Source: UBA8752 sp964223495
GTDB lineage: Bacteria > Bacteroidota > Bacteroidia > Flavobacteriales_D > Sanyastnellaceae
Assembly: GCA_964223495.1 (NCBI GenBank)
Contig: CAXQGL010000015.1
Location: 1 to 37,944 of the forward strand
Direction of reading: 5' to 3'
Length of the DNA stretch: 37,944 bases
The notes beneath the pieces are model-generated. The model worked only from the letters and a program-made list of their open reading frames with translations. It was not told the DNA's origin and did not search any database. Positions 25,289 to 33,548 of the stretch are shown piece after piece (positions within the stretch are counted from its first letter, which is position 1; the number at the start of each line of letters is the position of its first letter). Made by a program: the position numbers and the translations under genes.

Positions 25289-26434
25289 ATGGGAATTCAG
25301 GGTAGACGGCAAGGGCGAGGAAAGCAGGGGAAGAAGGGCCGTTTGGGCATGCTGCTCGGCTGGATCGGGTTTTTCTCGGTGGCCGCAGCGCAGTTGGCCG
25401 TCTGGGTTCCGCCGGATGTGACCGCTGTTCCTGCACTGGCCGGCCTGGTGTTTCCCCTGGGGGCCCTGCTCCTTGTCGTGGGCCTCGGGACGGCGCTCAG
25501 GCGCGGCCGTTGGAAGGCACTCTTGCCCATGGTGGCCATGACCGTATGGGCGCTTCCACTTTTCCAGGCGACGTGGGGGTGCGATCCGTGCGCGGATGCC
25601 AGGACCGATGTGGAGGAATTCGCGGTCATGTCTTGGAATGTCAGGCTGTTCGATTATTACGGTTGGGTGGGGGGCGACGGCGAACAGGGACGCAATGAGG
25701 TGCGCCTCGGGATCTTGGATGCCATCGCGTCAGCAGGACCGGATGTCCTGTGCCTCCAGGAGTATTTCGAACTCACGGACAAGGCTGCATTTCCGGTGGT
25801 CCAGCCCTTGAATGCAGCCATGGGTGATGGCGCTCCAGTGTTCAGTCATGTGGTCATCGCACGGAGTGGGAAGGACAGGAAATTCGGTGTGGCCACGTGG
25901 TCACGGTGGCCCATCGTGGGGCGTTCATCCATCGAATTCGGCACGCGCAAGAACAACGTATGTGCCGTGACCGACATCGCTTGGGAAGGCGATACGGTGC
26001 GGGTGTTCAACGCCCACTTCTCGAGCATGCAGTTCGGTCAGGAGGACTATGCCGCGCTCGAGGAGGGCATGCCCGACGCCGAGGGCAGGGAGCGCATCTG
26101 GGGCCGGATGAGCGCGGCATACGTGGAGCGTGTGAAGCAGGTATCCGCCGTGATGGAGGCGGTGGAATCCAGTCCGCACCCCGTGCTGCTGTGTGGGGAC
26201 TTCAACGACACTCCGACCGGGTGGACCCTGGCCCGTTGCAGGGAGACATTGCGCGACAGCCACGGTGCCCGTTGCCTGTCATTGGATGGCACCTGGCAGG
26301 GGCCGTTGCCCGGTGTGCGCATCGATCATGTGCTGGTCAGCGACCACTGGTCCGTGATCGACCACCTCAATGGTGGAGAGGGCCTCAGTGACCACCGTTA
26401 CATCAGGGCCGGACTGATGGTGGCGAACCCGTGA
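25289..26434 (+). CDS. endonuclease/exonuclease/phosphatase (EEP) superfamily membrane protein
   Basis: A 381-residue protein. The N-terminal 100 residues hold about three membrane helices; the rest is an EEP fold with its metal and catalytic motifs: MSWNVRLFD (Asn), LCLQEYF (Glu), LCGDFNDTP (Asp/Asn), and SDHRY (Asp/His) at the C-terminus. The family includes phosphodiesterases acting on DNA, lipids or inositol phosphates; the substrate cannot be told. It starts 3 bp after the second rhomboid. Its last 32 bp overlap the end of the minus-strand lycopene cyclase gene. Confidence 0.9.
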   Translation: MGIQGRRQGRGKQGKKGRLGMLLGWIGFFSVAAAQLAVWVPPDVTAVPALAGLVFPLGALLLVVGLGTALRRGRWKALLPMVAMTVWALPLFQATWGCDPCADARTDVEEFAVMSWNVRLFDYYGWVGGDGEQGRNEVRLGILDAIASAGPDVLCLQEYFELTDKAAFPVVQPLNAAMGDGAPVFSHVVIARSGKDRKFGVATWSRWPIVGRSSIEFGTRKNNVCAVTDIAWEGDTVRVFNAHFSSMQFGQEDYAALEEGMPDAEGRERIWGRMSAAYVERVKQVSAVMEAVESSPHPVLLCGDFNDTPTGWTLARCRETLRDSHGARCLSLDGTWQGPLPGVRIDHVLVSDHWSVIDHLNGGEGLSDHRYIRAGLMVANP

Positions 26435-27182
26435 CCAGCCCCATTCGGCGGGCGATGAGTTCGTACGCGATGACCGTCATGGCGATCATCAGGAAGCCGT
26501 AGAAGAGGTCGTCCACCGGCATGGAAAAGATGCGGAGTTGCAGGTTGTGGTCATTGTTGTACCAGACGATCTGGTCGGACACGTCCTGTACTGATCGATT
26601 GACGGGTGGATAATGCCAGAACCGCAGTCCGGTCAGGATGCCATTGGACAGGATGAAGGGGACCAGAAGGGGAAGGTATGCGAACCACAGGCGGTGGTTC
26701 CATTCGCGTACTTCGGGCCGGCTGGCTGCGGCCACCGCCAATCCCGCACACAGCAGCGCGGTCAGGAAGCACGTTGTGGCGATGTACAACCTTTCGGCCA
26801 TGGCGAATCCCGTGGCGGCACATGCCACCGCCAGCAGGGCTGTGGCCGGCAGGGCGAAGGGACGCATCGGGGGGCGAGGAACGTAGTGCTTCAGTGATTC
26901 ATAGGTGAAGACACAGGCGTAGGGGATGCAGATGAAGAAGAGCCATTCCTCCAGCGGAATCCCCGCGATCCAGATGCCGCTCAGATAGTCTTGATTGAAC
27001 CCCCAGATGCCGCGTTCCGTGAATGCGATGTCCCAGGGGATGAAGACGGCCATCATGACGGCGATGGCCGGAAAGAGGGCGGGCCAGAATCGGGAGAACC
27101 TCACCTTGCGGTCGAAGCTGAAAGCCAGCGGAATGGCGAGCACCGCCAGGTCGACCGTGAGATAGAGGTAGTGTGGATTCAT
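26403..27182 (-). CDS. crtYcd: CrtYcd-type lycopene cyclase (fused heterodimer type)
   Basis: A 259-residue integral membrane protein with two homologous lycopene-cyclase domains fused, as in archaeal, fungal (CarR/CarRA) and Bacteroidota enzymes. The first domain has YLYLTVDLAVLAIPLAFS, then IAGIPLEEWLFF, the conserved Pro-Leu-Glu-Glu motif; the second has MPVDDLFYGF. It would form beta-ionone rings from the psi ends of lycopene. Its ATG overlaps the crtZ stop (ATGA), and it is the last gene of the carotenoid operon. The start at 27182 removes a 27-codon extension antisense to nothing known but inside crtZ. Confidence 0.92.
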   Translation of the reverse strand: MNPHYLYLTVDLAVLAIPLAFSFDRKVRFSRFWPALFPAIAVMMAVFIPWDIAFTERGIWGFNQDYLSGIWIAGIPLEEWLFFICIPYACVFTYESLKHYVPRPPMRPFALPATALLAVACAATGFAMAERLYIATTCFLTALLCAGLAVAAASRPEVREWNHRLWFAYLPLLVPFILSNGILTGLRFWHYPPVNRSVQDVSDQIVWYNNDHNLQLRIFSMPVDDLFYGFLMIAMTVIAYELIARRMGLVTGSPPSVRP

Positions 27183-27661
27183 CCCTGGCTCAAGGTACGG
27201 GCGGCCTGGGCTTTTCGCGCTTCCCGGAAGTACCGCATCGGGACCCACAGCATGCCGAAACATTCACCGTCCTGCTTTTCGAGGTGCTTGTGGTGCACCT
27301 TGTGCGCCTTCCGGATGGCGGCGAAATAAGGGTGCTTCGCATTGCGGAACCAATTGAACCGGCGGTGGATGAAGACGTCGTGGACCAGGAAGTAGCACAG
27401 CCCATAGGCGGCGATGCCCGTCCCGATCCAGAAGCGGAAGTCGCCCGCGATGCTGCCGGTGATGAAGCACCAGGCGCTCGGTACGGCGAAAATCAGGAAG
27501 AAGGCATCGTTCTTTTCGAAGAAGCCCGGCTCGTGTTGGTGGTGGTCCCTGTGGAAGTACCACATGGCGCCGTGCATCAGGTATTTGTGTGCGGCCCATG
27601 CCACGCCTTCCATGACGCAGAAGGTGGTCAGCACGATGAGGGAAGCGGTCAGGAATTCCAT
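27179..27661 (-). CDS. crtZ: beta-carotene 3-hydroxylase
   Basis: A 160-residue non-haem di-iron membrane hydroxylase that adds the 3-OH to beta-rings. The histidine clusters that bind iron are all present: HKYLMHG, HRDHHQHEPG, HDVFIHRRF and HKVHHKHL, interspersed with hydrophobic helices. The length and layout match bacterial CrtZ. It overlaps the start of cruF's end by 13 bp upstream and crtYcd by 4 bp downstream. The longer open frame to 28273 is not used, since it is antisense-free but lies inside cruF in another frame. Confidence 0.95.
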   Translation of the reverse strand: MEFLTASLIVLTTFCVMEGVAWAAHKYLMHGAMWYFHRDHHQHEPGFFEKNDAFFLIFAVPSAWCFITGSIAGDFRFWIGTGIAAYGLCYFLVHDVFIHRRFNWFRNAKHPYFAAIRKAHKVHHKHLEKQDGECFGMLWVPMRYFREARKAQAARTLSQG

Positions 27662-28332
27662 GGCAACAGGGACAGTCCGATGAAGAAAGCGGTTTGTATG
27701 ATGAGCAACAAGCCCGCGGCACGGTTGGTTCGAAAGGTATGGGCCTTGCGCCAAGCCCAGGCGAGGGCGAAAGCGATGACCCACCAGCTGAGGTAATTCC
27801 AGATGGGAATGGCGTCGCCCGCCCAATTCCAGAAATTCGTGCGGATGGCCACGGGCTCGAGCACGATGTCGAAGGCGACCATGAGGGTGGCGGCAAGTGC
27901 GGCCCGGTGGACGCTGCGGTCCTTCCCGTCCCGGTCCGGGGCCCATTGTTCCGCCCAGTACAACGTGCCCATGAGGGTGAGCAACCAGAGCACCCCGATG
28001 ATGGGGGGTGCACCGTACAGTGGAGACCCGAGGCGCTCGCCGTAGGCATATGCGCCGAAGGGAAAGCCGGTCTGGACCCCGATCACCTCCACACCGTAGG
28101 TGATGTAGGCGGTGAGGGCCCATTTCCAGGCGTTGTCCGGATCGCCGAATCCGAGTACCACCACGGCGGTGAGCAGGAGGTTCACCACGGTGAGGTCGAG
28201 GATGAGGTCCGCATCGAGGAAGACGACCCCCGCCAGCCCCACGGCATGGATGATGGCGAGCAACCCCATCCACAGGGACAGGGATCCAGCCCTGCCTCGA
28301 ATTCCGAATACGCCGCGTTCAGATGGGGTCAT
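27649..28332 (-). CDS. cruF: CruF-like carotenoid 1',2'-hydratase (DUF422)
   Basis: A 227-residue protein with about seven membrane helices. Key stretches are GVEVIGVQTGFPFGAYAYG, GAPPIIGVLW and VAFDIVLEPVAIRTNFWNW, which are the signatures of the carotenoid-biosynthesis DUF422 family. CruF adds water at the C-1',2' double bond of the open (psi) end of gamma-carotene-type pigments; in marine Bacteroidota this leads to saproxanthin or myxol. The 14-bp overlap with crtD and 13-bp overlap with crtZ indicate co-translation. An alternative is the archaeal-like bisanhydrobacterioruberin hydratase of the same family. Confidence 0.85.
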   Translation of the reverse strand: MTPSERGVFGIRGRAGSLSLWMGLLAIIHAVGLAGVVFLDADLILDLTVVNLLLTAVVVLGFGDPDNAWKWALTAYITYGVEVIGVQTGFPFGAYAYGERLGSPLYGAPPIIGVLWLLTLMGTLYWAEQWAPDRDGKDRSVHRAALAATLMVAFDIVLEPVAIRTNFWNWAGDAIPIWNYLSWWVIAFALAWAWRKAHTFRTNRAAGLLLIIQTAFFIGLSLLPWNS

Positions 28333-29794
28333 GGCGTTCCATCAATTCATGGGTGATCCTGGCCCCGAGGAGGCACAGCGGAATGCCGCCCCCGGGATGT
28401 ACGCTGCCGCCCACGAAATACAGGCCGCGGATGCGGCGGTCCCGGTTCCGGTGGCGCAGGAATGCACTGGTGGGTTTGTTGCTGGCCGGGCCGTACAAGG
28501 CACCCTGGTGGCTGCCGGTGCGTGAGGCGATGTCATCGGGGGTCAGGACGTGCTCGCATTCGAGGTGGGCGGCGACGTCGATTCCCGTCATGCGGTGGAC
28601 CTTGGCCATGACCCTTGTACGCAGGGTCTCCAGTTCCTCGGTTTTCCAACCGGCGGGCGCATTGACCATGACGAACCAGTTGCCGCATCCCTCCGGGGCA
28701 TCCTCTGGCGTTGTGCGGCTGCCGATGTTGATGTAGACCGTCGGGTCCTCTGCGATGGTCCCGTTCCGGAACAGGGCATCGAACTCCGCGCGGTAGTCCG
28801 CAGCCCAGAGAATGTTGTGCAGGTGAAGGTCGGGTGCCGGGTGGCGGACACCCCAATAGAAAATCACGCCCGAGGTCGAGGATTCGGCCGAGAGGATGCG
28901 TTCCGGCGCCCGATGATCGGGCAACATCCGACGGTAGGTCGGTGTGACGTCGGCCCCTGAGACGACCACATCCGCGGGATGTTCCTGTCCCGCATCGGTC
29001 CGGATGCCGCACACCTTGCTTCCCTTCGTGAGGATCCGGTCCACGGGGGTATTCAGGTGGATGCGCACTCCGAGGTTCCGGGCGGTCCGGTCCAGTGCCT
29101 CCACGATGGCGTGCATGCCGCCTTCCGGAGCGAAGGTGCCCATCCCGAATTCGAGGTGCGGGATGACGTGCAGCATGGCGGGAGCCCTGTACGGATCACT
29201 GCCGTTGTAGGTGGCGTAGCGGTTGAAGAGCTGTTGGAGTTTGTCGTGGCCGGCGCGGGCATTCCAGTCATCAAGGGTCCGGGTGAGGGGCAGGGACCGG
29301 CGGCCTTTCCATGCCTTGCGCAGGTGGCCTCCCGCCACGGAAGGCTTCCAGCTCGCGGGTTCGTGCAGGCTCTGCTCGAGGAACAGGCCACGCGTGGCTT
29401 CAAACCCCTCCGCACTGCATTGGAGGTGGGCCATGGTCGGACCAGGGTCCACATTGAAGGCCCGTCCGATTTCAGAGGACAGGGCTTCGGGATCGCTCCA
29501 AGCCGTGAAACGGGTGCCATCAGGCCAGAAATAATGGCAGGAGCGGTCCAGTTTCCGGAAGGCGAATTCGGCGGCATGCCCACCCGCTTGTTTGAGGGTG
29601 TCGACCAACAGCTCGGGCCAGGTGAACAGGCTGGGTCCGAGATCGAATCGGTAACCGTCCAGGTGCAATTCCCGCAGTTTGCCGCCGACTTCCGGTGCAG
29701 CTTCGAAGAGGGACACCTGTCGCCCACTTGCGGCTGCGCGGATGGCGGTGGCCAGTCCGCCGATGCCGGCCCCTATGACGGCGACCGTGCTCAC
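28319..29794 (-). CDS. crtD: CrtD-like carotenoid 3,4-desaturase
   Basis: A 491-residue FAD-dependent amine-oxidase-fold desaturase. The dinucleotide motif VAVIGAGIGGLATAIRAA starts at about residue 4, GYRFDLGPSLFTWPELLVD is the CrtD-like version of the second motif (CrtI has GPSWYWMPDVF), and the C-terminal YFVGGSVHPGGGIPL is the FAD-closing signature. It would introduce the 3',4' double bond next to the hydroxylated end group. The GTG start at 29794 overlaps the idi stop (GTGA) and places the FAD motif at the N-terminus; a 15-codon longer frame exists. Assignment as CrtD rather than a second CrtI is from motif differences and context. Confidence 0.87.
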   Translation of the reverse strand: MSTVAVIGAGIGGLATAIRAAASGRQVSLFEAAPEVGGKLRELHLDGYRFDLGPSLFTWPELLVDTLKQAGGHAAEFAFRKLDRSCHYFWPDGTRFTAWSDPEALSSEIGRAFNVDPGPTMAHLQCSAEGFEATRGLFLEQSLHEPASWKPSVAGGHLRKAWKGRRSLPLTRTLDDWNARAGHDKLQQLFNRYATYNGSDPYRAPAMLHVIPHLEFGMGTFAPEGGMHAIVEALDRTARNLGVRIHLNTPVDRILTKGSKVCGIRTDAGQEHPADVVVSGADVTPTYRRMLPDHRAPERILSAESSTSGVIFYWGVRHPAPDLHLHNILWAADYRAEFDALFRNGTIAEDPTVYINIGSRTTPEDAPEGCGNWFVMVNAPAGWKTEELETLRTRVMAKVHRMTGIDVAAHLECEHVLTPDDIASRTGSHQGALYGPASNKPTSAFLRHRNRDRRIRGLYFVGGSVHPGGGIPLCLLGARITHELMERHDPI

Positions 29795-30309
29795 TTTCCA
29801 AGGTGGTCGGCGGCGCGTTCGAAACAGATGCGGAACCAAGTGGTGAAGCGCTCCGGTTCAGCGGCCATCTCGGTGCGGACGGACCCGAATGTCGCGTAGC
29901 GGTATCCGGCCACCTCGTCGGGGTTGGGGACCGGTTCGAGGTCACTCACGCCGAACAGCACATGGTCGAATTCGTGTTCGACGAGTCCGCCATCCAGTTC
30001 CGAACGGTAGATGAAATCGAAGCCCTTTGAGAGTTGGCATTGCATGCCCATCTCCTCCTTGAGCCGCCGGTTTCCAGCATCCAACACCGCCTCTCCGTCG
30101 CGGGGGTGGCTGCAGCACGTGTTCGTCCACAGGCCGCCACTGTGGTACTTGTGGTGGGCCCGCTGCTGAAGCAACAATTCGCCCCGGCTGTTCAGGATGA
30201 AGACGCTGAAAGCGCGGTGAAGCTTGCCCTCCCGGTGGGCTTCCATTTTCTCCATGGTGCCCTGGTCCTGATCGAGCGTATTGACCAAAACGACGCGTTC
30301 CTCCATCAT
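29791..30309 (-). CDS. idi: isopentenyl-diphosphate delta-isomerase, type I
   Basis: A 172-residue Nudix-fold enzyme interconverting IPP and DMAPP. Metal-site residues H25, H31 and H68 and E111/E113 (VEHEFDHV) are visible, as is the catalytic cysteine region TNTCCSHP and the Nudix-like RRLKEEMG helix. Length matches the E. coli enzyme (about 180). The start at ATG 30309 overlaps the upstream stop (ATGA); an immediately following ATG at 30306 is an alternative. Its presence in the carotenoid operon balances the IPP/DMAPP pool for GGPP synthesis. Confidence 0.95.
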   Translation of the reverse strand: MMEERVVLVNTLDQDQGTMEKMEAHREGKLHRAFSVFILNSRGELLLQQRAHHKYHSGGLWTNTCCSHPRDGEAVLDAGNRRLKEEMGMQCQLSKGFDFIYRSELDGGLVEHEFDHVLFGVSDLEPVPNPDEVAGYRYATFGSVRTEMAAEPERFTTWFRICFERAADHLGK

Positions 30310-30833
30310 TCGCTGCTTGTCTTGTCCTGGATTTCGGTGGCCAGCTGGACCATCCATTCCGAAAATTTCGGGCTTTCTGCCCAGAAATCGCTTTTCGATA
30401 CCGCAATTGTGGCCAGCGCGTCTTCCTTCCAATGGGTGTCACCACCCAGGAAGCGCGGCGCTTTGCCCGTGACGCTCAATCGATGTGCCCGCAGCACATC
30501 GAGTTCGGGATGTACTTCCACCAGGCTGTCCAAGTGTGCTACTGCGTGGTTGAACCGGTTCCAACGGCCCAGCATGTCGATGCCGAAATCGGCCGTCCGG
30601 GCATGGGAGGCCCAGCGGTGGGCTTCCACCACGGGGCGGCATGGCTCGGGACAGGTCTGCATTGCCCGCACGGCCATGCGCTCACTGGCTTCGGCCTGCT
30701 CCAGGGTGCCGTGGTCCATGAACATGGACCGCAATGACAGCAGCTCCGGGCAAGGTTGTCCTTGAAGCAGGGGTGTGAACAGGATGGCCATGGTCAGGAC
30801 CGCCATCCGCTGGCCCCATCCGTACAGGCCCAT
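30306..30833 (-). CDS. secreted protein of unknown function inside the carotenoid operon
   Basis: A 175-residue protein with a signal peptide (RMAVLTMAILFTPLLQGQ) and a mature part starting PCPELLSLRSMF. It is mostly helical, has one CPEPC pair, and contains LRAHRLSVTGKAPRFLGG followed by a Lys/Glu-rich WKEDALATI segment. From memory this core resembles an uncharacterised family of Bacteroidota secreted proteins with a LRxxRxSVQTxxPxFLGY motif. It begins 2 bp after the crtB stop and its own stop overlaps idi, so it is translated as part of the pathway. No enzymatic motif is seen; a lipid/carotenoid handling or envelope role is a guess. Confidence 0.78.
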   Translation of the reverse strand: MGLYGWGQRMAVLTMAILFTPLLQGQPCPELLSLRSMFMDHGTLEQAEASERMAVRAMQTCPEPCRPVVEAHRWASHARTADFGIDMLGRWNRFNHAVAHLDSLVEVHPELDVLRAHRLSVTGKAPRFLGGDTHWKEDALATIAVSKSDFWAESPKFSEWMVQLATEIQDKTSSE

Positions 30834-30835
30834 GG

Positions 30836-31771
30836 TCAAAGCAGGTTGAACTGATGGCGGACATAGGAACCCATCAGGAGTGCGGCCTTCTGGCGGTTGG
30901 GTATGCGGATCCTGTCCTCGAGGATGCGGGAGTGCGGCAGGCTTTGGATCTTGCGGAAAAGCCGGGTGTAGTAGATGTACGCCATGTATACCCCGAGTCG
31001 GGAAGATTTCGGGAGCCTCAGGATGCCTTCATAGGCATGGGCGAAATCGGCGTGGATTTCCGCTTCGATGGCGGCTTTGGCATCCGAGTCGAATGCATCG
31101 AGGTCCAATCCCGGGAAATATGTCCTGCCCAGACCGGACCAGTCCGCCTTGAGGTCCCTCAAAAAGTTGATTTTCTGGAAGGCGGCTCCCAGACTGCGCG
31201 CATGGGGCAGGAGGGCGGCGTATTGCTTCCTGTCTCCCCGGACGAAGATCGAAAGGCACATCAGGCCTACGACCTCAGCCGAACCGACGATGTAGTCCTC
31301 GTATCCTTCCCGGTCGTAGGCGGTCTGGTCGAGGTCGCGTTCCATGGAATCGAGGAACTTGTCGACATGGGCCATGTCCATTTCATAGGTGTGGAATGCC
31401 CATTGGAAACTGTTCAGGATGGGATTCAGGGAAATGCGTTCCTCGATGGCCCGGTACGTATCCGCCTTGAAGCGTTCGAACAGGGTGGCCTTGTCGAATT
31501 CATGAAACGTATCCACGATTTCGTCTGCGAACCGAACAAAACCGTATACCGCATGGATGGGGGTCCGGAGCTCGGGTGCGAGCAGGCGGATGCCCAGGCT
31601 GAACGAAGTGCTGTACGCCCGGGTGGTCAACGCGCTGCATTGGCGGGAAACCTGATCGAAGAGGGGTTTTCCGGTATCGAGCAGACCGCTGTCCACGGCC
31701 ATTTTCATCGCTGGTGATGGCGCTGCAGCGGTTGGTGTTTCCGCATCGAGTATGGGTGGGCGGGCATTCAT
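30836..31771 (-). CDS. crtB: phytoene synthase
   Basis: A 311-residue trans-isoprenyl diphosphate synthase that condenses two GGPP to phytoene, the first committed carotenoid step. Two Asp-rich substrate motifs are present: DEIVD (83-87, in YGFVRFADEIVDTF) and the second in NFLRDLKADWSGLGRTYFP. The SxxSF region YSTSFSLGIRLL is also typical. The start at 31771 is chosen because its ATG overlaps the crtI stop (ATGA), although the first about 22 residues are a Pro/Ala-rich extension; an alternative start lies at the Met in AMKMAVDSGL. Confidence 0.96.
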   Translation of the reverse strand: MNARPPILDAETPTAAAPSPAMKMAVDSGLLDTGKPLFDQVSRQCSALTTRAYSTSFSLGIRLLAPELRTPIHAVYGFVRFADEIVDTFHEFDKATLFERFKADTYRAIEERISLNPILNSFQWAFHTYEMDMAHVDKFLDSMERDLDQTAYDREGYEDYIVGSAEVVGLMCLSIFVRGDRKQYAALLPHARSLGAAFQKINFLRDLKADWSGLGRTYFPGLDLDAFDSDAKAAIEAEIHADFAHAYEGILRLPKSSRLGVYMAYIYYTRLFRKIQSLPHSRILEDRIRIPNRQKAALLMGSYVRHQFNLL

Positions 31772-33321
31772 GCTGTGACGGGGGAATAAGTCTCCATGGC
31801 CGCCGGTTGTTCGATGGCGACCGATTCTGGTGGTCCGGGGAGGCCCATGGACTTCAGGATTTCCCCAGCTGCCACCTGACCGCTGATGATGCTCGGGGGA
31901 ACACCCGGTCCGGGCGTGGTGAGTTGGCCTGCGAAATAGGTGCCGGGCAGTTTGGACTTCAGCTTGGGTTTGAGAAAGGCCGTTTGGTTCAGGGTGTTCG
32001 CCAGACCGTAGGCATTGCCCTTGAAGGCATTGTAGTCCTGGATGAAATCCCGGTGCGCGTATTGTCGCTTGTAGACGATGTGTTCGCGCACGGGAACGCC
32101 AAGTCGGCGCTCCAGACGGTCCATGATTTGACCGAAAATGCGGGAGCATGCTGCATCATCGGCTTCGATGCCCGGTGCGATGGGGACGAGGAGGAAGAGG
32201 TTCTCACAATCCGGTGGTGCGACGGAGGTGTCCGTGACGCTCGGTGCACAGACGTAGAACAGCGGGTCGGCCGGCCAATCGGGCCGGTCGTAGATTTCTT
32301 CAGCGTGTGCGTCGAAGGGCGTGTCGAAGAACAGGGTGTGGTGCTTCAGACCGGGCAGCTTGCGGTCGATGCCGAGATAGAACAGCAGGGAACTCGGCGA
32401 CATGGCCCGCTTGTCCCAGTAGCGCGCATCATAGCGCCTGAACCTTTCGGGCATCAGGTGCTGTTCCGCATGGTGATAGTCGCATGCGGCCACGACATGT
32501 TGGGCGCGAACGGTCTGACCCCCGACGGAGATGCCGGCGGTACTTCCTCCTTCCTCGATGATGCCGTCCACGGGTGTGCCGTAGTGGAAGGTGACGCCTT
32601 CATCCTTGGCGACCTGCACCATGGCCTCCACGATGCCGTGCATGCCGCCCATGGGATACCAGGTGCCGAGGGCGGTGTCCGCATAGTTCATCAAACTGTA
32701 CAAGGCCGGCGTGGTCTGCGGCTTTGAGCCGAGGAACAGGACCGGGAACTCCATGAGTTGGATGAGTCGGGGATCCTTGAAGTGCTTTCTGACGTGGTCG
32801 CTGAAGCTTCTGAGCAATTGCAGGCGAGGGGCATCGCGGAGGATGTCCAGCCTTGCGAATTCCATCACGGAGTGGGCCGGTTTGTTCACGAAGCGTCCCA
32901 TGCCGATGTCGTACTTGACCTTGGCTTCGGCCAGAAACGACTTCAGTGCGGCACCTGCTCCGGGTTCGATGGCTTCGAATGCCGCTGCCAATGCGGGAAT
33001 CCCGGCAGGAACATCAAATGGGCCGTCTGCGAATTCAACGCGGTATGAAGGGTCGAGCCGCACGAGGTCATAGAATTCATCGACCCGCCGTCCGAATTGG
33101 GAGAAATAGCGATCGAAGACGTCGGGCATCCAATACCAGCTCGGGCCCATGTCGAATCGGAATCCGTCAACATCGAACCGGCGGGCCCGGCCTCCCGCCT
33201 GGTCGTGCTGCTCGAAAACGGCGACGTTCAACCCTTGTTTGGCCAGGGTGGTGGCTGCGGCGAGGCCGGCAAAGCCTGAACCGATCACGGCGACGTCAAG
33301 AGAGCGCGGGTTTTGGGACAT
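31768..33321 (-). CDS. crtI: phytoene desaturase (lycopene-forming)
   Basis: A 517-residue FAD-dependent desaturase converting phytoene to lycopene. The FAD motif DVAVIGSGFAGLAAATTLA is at the N-terminus; GFRFDMGPSWYWMPDVFDRYF and the C-terminal TYFAGQLTTPGPGVPPSIISG are the CrtI signatures. The start at 33321 (MSQNPRSLD) is preferred over the ORF start 13 codons upstream. It is the first gene of an eight-gene operon in which every junction is an overlap or a gap of at most two bases. A direct repeat lies 51 bp upstream (see 33372-33406). Confidence 0.96.
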   Translation of the reverse strand: MSQNPRSLDVAVIGSGFAGLAAATTLAKQGLNVAVFEQHDQAGGRARRFDVDGFRFDMGPSWYWMPDVFDRYFSQFGRRVDEFYDLVRLDPSYRVEFADGPFDVPAGIPALAAAFEAIEPGAGAALKSFLAEAKVKYDIGMGRFVNKPAHSVMEFARLDILRDAPRLQLLRSFSDHVRKHFKDPRLIQLMEFPVLFLGSKPQTTPALYSLMNYADTALGTWYPMGGMHGIVEAMVQVAKDEGVTFHYGTPVDGIIEEGGSTAGISVGGQTVRAQHVVAACDYHHAEQHLMPERFRRYDARYWDKRAMSPSSLLFYLGIDRKLPGLKHHTLFFDTPFDAHAEEIYDRPDWPADPLFYVCAPSVTDTSVAPPDCENLFLLVPIAPGIEADDAACSRIFGQIMDRLERRLGVPVREHIVYKRQYAHRDFIQDYNAFKGNAYGLANTLNQTAFLKPKLKSKLPGTYFAGQLTTPGPGVPPSIISGQVAAGEILKSMGLPGPPESVAIEQPAAMETYSPVTA

Positions 33322-33371
33322 GAGCAAGGTTGGAACAACGCAGGATGGTCTCGGGTTCAATCGGAGGTTTT

Positions 33372-33406
33372 CGGCATGAAAGACCCAATGTACGGTATGA
33401 AAGGCC
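33372..33406. repeat. 14-bp direct repeat upstream of the carotenoid operon
   Basis: CGGCATGAAAGACC (33372-33385) and CGGTATGAAAGGCC (33393-33406) match at 12 of 14 bases with a 21-bp offset, two turns of the helix. They sit 51-85 bp before the crtI ATG, where an activator or repressor could bind. No regulator gene is in the window. A function as operator is inferred from position and spacing only. Confidence 0.55.
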
Positions 33407-33503
33407 TGTTTTGGGGTTTTCCATGTCGATGTCCGAACATGATTTGGCGGACACTGTAACCTTTTCGGAACCGATTCCGTTCCATGCCACGGAGTCAGAC
33501 CTG

Positions 33504-33535
33504 CAAGGATGATTTCCGTCCTTGAAAGGTTTTTT
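33504..33535 (+). terminator. terminator-like hairpin 1 in the crtI/gpx gap
   Basis: A 6-bp stem (CAAGGA / TCCTTG) with a 9-nt loop, followed by AAAGG and then T6. Weaker than the next one. Confidence 0.45.
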
Positions 33536-33548
33536 CCAATTGCCAGAG

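Noticed and set aside
33423..33512. A 29-codon plus-strand ORF before the tandem hairpins
   Set aside because: Too short, no ribosome-binding site or conserved pattern; kept only as part of the candidate RNA region.
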